A stretch of 64,000 nt of DNA from Poriferisodalis sp965221195 (GTDB taxonomy: Bacteria > Actinomycetota > Acidimicrobiia > Acidimicrobiales > Poriferisodalaceae), in contig OZ244864.1 in NCBI GenBank assembly GCA_965221195.1, forward strand, positions 1,302,001 to 1,366,000, in the 5' to 3' direction. Below, piece by piece: positions 60,331-64,000 of this stretch; within the stretch, counting starts at the first letter, position 1; each line of letters opens with the position of its first letter. The notes below the pieces were generated by a model. It saw only the letters and a list, made by a program, of their open reading frames with translations. It ran no database searches and was not told the origin of the DNA. Made by a program: the position numbers and the translations under genes.

Positions 60331-61403
60331 CCGATGCAAGTATCGCTGCAAAGCAGTGGCGCCAAGTTCTCTTGGCCGGTGCCCTAGCGTTTGCTTTGTT
60401 GCTGCCGACGGTGTCGGCGGGTGCAACTTCGGAGCCTCTGACATCAACCGGCACAGCTTCTGAGCCGGTTGCTGAACTGTCTGAGGGGGAAGCGTCGGTG
60501 GCAGCGACGACCGGCCGCTACCTGAGTTCAACCATGCCAGATGCTTCTGAGATGAAGAAAATAAGTCAACGCTGTAAGCGTGTGAGCTGCTACGTTTTTG
60601 CGATACAAAATGGAGAGTCTGTGCTCGATACTTTGGTGAGGCTTGCAGTCGCTGATCGAGCCGAGATTCCCGGTATTGAGTCGCTTCTCCGAGACTTAAT
60701 TGCGCAACCGGACGAATTCTTGAGCCATACAACAGGAGAGAGTAAGTCTGTGCTAGTTTCCGATGCCCAAGATGCATTGCAGGCTGTTAGATCAGAAAGC
60801 CAAAATCCGGGTTCGGGAATAGCTAAACGAGGTCTTGACCCCAGCCAACAGACTGATCCTTTGTTTGGTTTAGTCGCCGGTTCTGGGCAGATGCCTAGCA
60901 CAGCGCTACCATGGACCGTGTTAGTTGACCACCCGTACCGCTGGCACGCTCGCACCTATATGGCTATTGGCTTTGCATCTCCATTTTATGCCTCTCTTGT
61001 TGGCTCTGTTCGTGTAACTTACAAGATGGACTTGAATGGCCGTGAAACTAGATTTACTCAGGAGTTTTCGACAGCTTCAAACCGAGGCAGATTCAAGATA
61101 ACTGAAAATATTAGCGAGTGTCGAATTGATGTTTCTGTGGGGTTTGATTACGACTGCCGCAACCACCCTCGGCCGACGCAGTATCTTAGTCAATGGAGAG
61201 TAAATCTTCGGCAGCCTCAATCTGGTTTTATGAGTGTGTTCGACCCTTCGTATCGCCGTAAGTTCTTTGAGTTTAGGCACAGAGTTTCTTATCGTTGGTT
61301 CGATGGTAGTAACACAATATCACCTGTGATGGACATTAGAACTGGTCAGAGTCCACGATTTTACTGTGATGCTGATACTGTTCAGGTGTGTAGTTTCAGA
61401 TAA
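60327..61403 (+). CDS. Secreted protein of unknown function (358 aa)
   Basis: ATG 60327 overlaps the CoxM-type stop. The protein has a signal peptide (VLLAGALAFALLLPTVSAGA) and a Thr/Ser/Ala-rich stretch. A mainly beta-rich mature part follows with scattered cysteines (CKRVSCYVF near residue 85, CRIDVSVGFDYDC near 275, YCDADTVQVCSF at the C-terminus). From about 60540 the DNA is clearly AT-richer than the surrounding chromosome. I recognise no domain. The next gene encodes a lipoprotein with a zinc-peptidase motif, and the two may act together outside the cell. Confidence 0.7.
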   Translation: MTDASIAAKQWRQVLLAGALAFALLLPTVSAGATSEPLTSTGTASEPVAELSEGEASVAATTGRYLSSTMPDASEMKKISQRCKRVSCYVFAIQNGESVLDTLVRLAVADRAEIPGIESLLRDLIAQPDEFLSHTTGESKSVLVSDAQDALQAVRSESQNPGSGIAKRGLDPSQQTDPLFGLVAGSGQMPSTALPWTVLVDHPYRWHARTYMAIGFASPFYASLVGSVRVTYKMDLNGRETRFTQEFSTASNRGRFKITENISECRIDVSVGFDYDCRNHPRPTQYLSQWRVNLRQPQSGFMSVFDPSYRRKFFEFRHRVSYRWFDGSNTISPVMDIRTGQSPRFYCDADTVQVCSFR

Positions 61404-61411
61404 GACGCATT

Positions 61412-62524
61412 ATGTCTACACAAAAGGCGCTCCTTGTAAGCCTTGTTGTATTGTTATGTGGAAATACAGTTCTATCTTGCTCATCGCAAACCTTTGATGA
61501 GCGTGTTGATAATATTTTGAGTGATGTTTTACCAGCCCTTGGACGTTTGTGCAGTGTCTCGTTCGAAAAAGATCAGATACCGAAATTTGTCGAGATTACT
61601 CCTTCCAATCAGCGTCTAATAATTCGGCGGCAAGATCCTCTAGAAGAGTACCTTCTGTATCACATCATGGGAGGTATTGGCTCTGACTACGACAGTTACG
61701 CTGCGGAGATGGACCGCCGCAATATCAACCAATTAGGCTTCTATGATGACCGGTCTCACAGTATCTGGATACATAGCGATTCGGATGATAGACGGCTTTA
61801 TGAAGTTTTAGCTCATGAACTTACACATGCATGGATTGCTCAAGAGCAGCCATCTTGGAGGCGAGTTCGACCGCAGCAAATAACTGATAATCCTGACGCT
61901 TATCTGGCAGGCTTGGGTATAGAAGAAGGACTTGCTATAGAATGTACTAGCCGGTATAGGCAAGACAAATGGGATAGCACTTACCGAAATACCGACATGC
62001 ACTGGTTCGCATTTGCTGAGGACGATCGAGATACTAAAGTAATAGTGGATGAGCAAACGTTCTACTTTATAGATCGCGCTAGTCGCTGGGTTCAGTTACT
62101 TGCTGCGGGTTTTAGGGAACAGTTTCTTGATGACGCAATAGACATAGGCACAATTCTCCATGAATCCGAACTTAGTGAGATTCAGACTTCGTTATTGCTT
62201 GACATCAGAGAAGCTGAGCAGAACATCCAGTTTGGTTCACTACTACTTCGTGAAGCACTCATACTGAATGGTGTCTCTTGGCCCAACGCCGAAGCTATTA
62301 CCCGTTCTGTGTTGTATGATGACTTCAAGATTGTGGAAGATTCGCAGGGGCGTCGGTGTTCGTTCTTGAGGGTGGCATTCGACAACAGTGCATCATTTCC
62401 TGCGCGATGGCTATCGCCACTTGATGCAATGTCAAAGTGGGCGGTATCTTCCGGCATACGGATGGATTTTGAAGGCGATAACGAAGTACAGATGTCTGAA
62501 TGCCTTGTTCTTCACAGCACGTAG
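61412..62524 (+). CDS. Lipoprotein with gluzincin-like HELTH zinc motif (370 aa)
   Basis: An exported lipoprotein (signal MSTQKALLVSLVVLLCGNTV, lipobox VLSC with Cys23). It has a zincin motif AHELTHAW at residues 134-141 and a downstream GIEEGLAIE near residues 169-177 that could supply the third ligand Glu. This is the layout of gluzincin peptidases, but the rest of the sequence is not recognised. The gene is AT-rich and follows the secreted protein by 8 bp. Both lie inside the segment bounded by the coxM duplication. Enzymatic activity is inferred only from the motifs. Confidence 0.68.
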   Translation: MSTQKALLVSLVVLLCGNTVLSCSSQTFDERVDNILSDVLPALGRLCSVSFEKDQIPKFVEITPSNQRLIIRRQDPLEEYLLYHIMGGIGSDYDSYAAEMDRRNINQLGFYDDRSHSIWIHSDSDDRRLYEVLAHELTHAWIAQEQPSWRRVRPQQITDNPDAYLAGLGIEEGLAIECTSRYRQDKWDSTYRNTDMHWFAFAEDDRDTKVIVDEQTFYFIDRASRWVQLLAAGFREQFLDDAIDIGTILHESELSEIQTSLLLDIREAEQNIQFGSLLLREALILNGVSWPNAEAITRSVLYDDFKIVEDSQGRRCSFLRVAFDNSASFPARWLSPLDAMSKWAVSSGIRMDFEGDNEVQMSECLVLHST

Positions 62525-62577
62525 ACGAAATCACGAGTGGCTTGGCAAGCTTTATTGGTGGGCAGACTGGACTGGTG

Positions 62578-62715
62578 GTTACGGTTGAGTTGAGTGTGCT
62601 CGCCTGTGGCGGACAGTTCTGCGTTCATCATGACGCATGCAACCCACTCGTTGCCGTCGGCGAAGGGATGCACTTCGGTTTGATTGACAGCGTGTTGAGG
62701 GTGGGCGAACTCCGC
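62578..62715 (-). pseudogene. Decayed Fic-domain fragment
   Basis: On the minus strand the segment reads EVHPFADGNEWVACVMMNAE, with LSATGEHTQL next. This matches the Fic active-site helix region (HPFxDGNGRxxR...MNAEL). GNGR has become GNEW, and no start or remaining protein is present. It directly abuts copy 2 of the coxM duplication. Confidence 0.62.
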
Positions 62716-63043
62716 CGTTGGCTGATGATGAGATGTTGACTGAGATTCGGGTGCCGAAGGCGCCGGGTGTTGGTTGGAACTATCAGAAGTTCAATCGGCG
62801 TGCTCAGGATTGGGCGATTGTTGGTGTTGCTGCGGTGACGGTGAGCGGTGGTACCAATGTTGCGTTGGTGAACATGGGTTCAACTCCGTTGCGTGCTAGC
62901 GCGGTTGAGGCGGCGTTGGCAAGCGGCGCGTCGGCAACCGAAGCAGCCGAACAAGCCACCGACGGCACTGACGCCCCAACAGACCTGAATGCCACACCGG
63001 ACTACCGCAACCACCTAGCCCGAGTACTCACCCGCCGAGCCCT
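62716..63043 (+). repeat. 328-bp direct repeat, copy 2
   Basis: Second copy of the coxM 3' region; see 59981-60308. It is in the same orientation, so recombination between the copies could excise the segment between them. Confidence 0.95.
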
Positions 63044-63065
63044 AGCAAGTACGGGGATTACATAG
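62716..63065 (+). pseudogene. Truncated CoxM-type fragment (repeat copy 2)
   Basis: A 115-codon open frame (ATG 62718, MADDEMLTEIRVPKAPGVG...) is the C-terminal third of the CoxM-type protein. It ends in RRALASTGIT rather than RRALQASGVS. It lacks the FAD-binding domain and cannot be a functional subunit. The 328-bp match runs from 62716 to 63043. The different 3' end suggests this is the original end of the gene in the ancestral arrangement. Confidence 0.88.
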
Positions 63066-63163
63066 CCGACCAAGCACGCCACGCTAATTTATGTCACACG
63101 CCCCTGCCAGCATGGACACATGGCAGAACCCCAAAAGGCACCCCCGTTACCGAGCGGCCTTGT

Positions 63164-63616
63164 TCAGCCGATGATGCCGAGGGCGTTGAGCCAGGTGGGT
63201 GCTCCTACGGCGATTCCGACGGAGATGATTGTGCCGGTCAGCCAGTAGTGGCGCTGTCGAGTTGCGCTCTGGTCTTCGGCGCGTTGTGCTGCTAGCGCGG
63301 CTTGGTCTTCGGCGCGTTGTGCTGCTAGCGCGGCTTGGTCTTCGGCGCGTTGTGCTGCTAGCGCGCGTCGGTCTTCAGCGCGTTGCGCGGCGATTTCTGA
63401 GCGTAGGTCAGCGAAGCCGGCGTGCATTTCTTCTTTGGTGGCGAATTTGGCGGCCAACTTGGTGGTGAGTTGTGCGAGTTCAGCGGAGAGGTGGTCTTTG
63501 GTGACTAGGTCTGATAGCGGCGCGGGTGCGAGGCAGGCCATTAGGTACTCGGCGAGTGGTTCGTCGGTTTGCTCACGCAGCCAAGCATAGAGACGTGTGC
63601 GTTGCTGTTCAGACAT
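63164..63616 (-). CDS. Coiled-coil protein with C-terminal membrane helix (150 aa)
   Basis: A protein with a helical N-terminal part (RTRLYAWLREQTDEPLAEYL). A coiled-coil region follows, resembling DUF1640/CCDC90-type proteins (ATKEEMHAGFADLRSEIAAQ). Then come 11-residue repeats of LAAQRAEDQAA from 33-bp tandem units at 63283-63362, and one C-terminal hydrophobic helix (WLTGTIISVGIAVGAPTW). The start ATG has a strong ribosome site (AGGAGGACACC). Function is unknown. Repeat number may vary between strains. Confidence 0.72.
   Translation of the reverse strand: MSEQQRTRLYAWLREQTDEPLAEYLMACLAPAPLSDLVTKDHLSAELAQLTTKLAAKFATKEEMHAGFADLRSEIAAQRAEDRRALAAQRAEDQAALAAQRAEDQAALAAQRAEDQSATRQRHYWLTGTIISVGIAVGAPTWLNALGIIG
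63283..63362. repeat. 33-bp in-frame repeat inside the coiled-coil gene
   Basis: Units containing CTTCGGCGCGTTGTGCTGCT recur every 33 bp, about 2.5 copies, and encode the AAQRAEDQAAL heptad-like units. It preserves the reading frame. Confidence 0.9.
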
Positions 63617-63841
63617 GGTGTCCTCCTGATCGGGTCAACAGCCGCGCATCATAGAGACAGCACTTCAGTACTTTCCATATATTTTGGGTCCCTTCATGTT
63701 GTTGTTGGGTGATCGGGGTGGAAGTGTGAGGTTCTGCGGGTGCGGGTTGTAGTTGTGGCTCACGCAGCTCAGCAAGCTCAGCAGAGCAGTTGAAACTTGA
63801 TTGCGTCACAGATGGAACGTCTGGTGATTCATCGGCGGTTC
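63617..63841. other. Spacer without a visible gene
   Basis: The 225 bp include an AT-rich patch (CCATATATTTTGGG near 63675). It could hold the promoter of the minus-strand coiled-coil gene: TATATGG on the minus strand is about 60 bp upstream of its ATG. Nothing else could be supported. Confidence 0.45.
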
Positions 63842-64000
63842 CTAGGGCAGTCGCAGTTTGATTCCACCGATCGCTGTGTCGTCGGGTTCGTTGAGTGCGT
63901 TGGTGGCAACCATTTGGCCTTCAACTGCGGCTCTGTCTTCCCACGGCATCGTTTCTGTGCGGTTACTGTCGAGATGCGCAACGGGCACAACACCCGCGTT
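63842..64000 (-). CDS. C-terminal end of an unidentified protein, cut by window edge
   Basis: A minus-strand frame is open from the right edge to a TAG at 63842-63844, giving 52 residues (NAGVVPVAHLDSNRTETMPW ... AIGGIKLRLP). The composition is protein-like and coding bias fits the genome. I recognise no domain in the piece visible. The gene's 5' part lies outside the window. Confidence 0.45.
   Translation of the reverse strand, partial: NAGVVPVAHLDSNRTETMPWEDRAAVEGQMVATNALNEPDDTAIGGIKLRLP

Noticed and set aside
63121..63249. Plus-strand frame beginning ATGGCAGAACCC
   Set aside because: It overlaps the 3' half of the coiled-coil gene on the other strand. No ribosome site or coding signal is seen.

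Overview
The window is a GC-rich, densely coded chromosomal segment that reads as an Actinomycetota genome, most likely an uncultured Acidimicrobiia-type lineage. The class is an inference; no rRNA is present to settle it. The phylum call rests on two tiny actinobacterial ribosomal proteins (bL37 at 37998-38084 and bS22 at 47808-47903), on a SepX/GlpR-like divisome protein close to a Glp/MoeA protein, on the order mfd, SurA-like lipoprotein, mazG, eno, divIC, and on frequent GTG starts.

Layout. 1-9340 mixes housekeeping genes (pncB, a 1-Cys peroxiredoxin, thiD, an acyl-CoA mutase large subunit, a NifU-like protein) with two VapBC-type toxin-antitoxin pairs and a Fic protein. 9527-12382 pairs an HMG-CoA-synthase-like/OB-fold fusion with an SCP2-type thiolase. 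12571-15554 (minus) carries dxs and a flippase-like membrane protein. 15777-20316 holds tldD, tldE, a PHP phosphoesterase and uppP. 21518-26478 runs galU, glp/moeA, moaA, moaC and a SepX/GlpR-like gene. 26589-28252 has tRNA-Ala(CGC), a SCO1-like lipoprotein and CtaG for cytochrome oxidase assembly. 28538-37909 encodes aminopeptidase N with a coupled 42-aa membrane protein, a phosphohexomutase, an MBOAT/SGNH acyl-transfer pair and a polysaccharide deacetylase. 38160-44806 is a translation and isoprenoid block (ychF, DUF192, rsmI, metG, tatD, rsmA, ispE). 44807-46270 is a decayed mobile-element patch. 48033-58825 continues the core block (tRNA-Gln, a half-length GlmU, prs, rplY, pth, mfd, SurA-like, mazG, eno, divIC). 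59018-63065 holds CoxS- and CoxM-type subunits followed by an AT-rich two-gene secreted module bounded by a 328-bp duplication of the coxM 3' end.

The most unusual property is how often short tandem repeats (about 9 to 33 bp) sit exactly at gene junctions and in protein linkers. At pth-mfd, tldD-tldE, surA-mazG and moaA-moaC the repeat unit contains the stop/start overlap itself (GTGA or TAGATG). Two genes that were probably once directly overlapping are now joined by chains of micro-ORFs linked by 4-bp stop/start overlaps. I do not know of a description of this.

The genes form recognisable teams: molybdenum cofactor synthesis (moaA, moaC, glp) with a divisome receptor; polysaccharide O-acylation and deacetylation; isoprenoid (dxs, ispE) and undecaprenyl phosphate (uppP) supply for the envelope; and a standard translation and repair core. 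No CRISPR array or intact transposon was seen.
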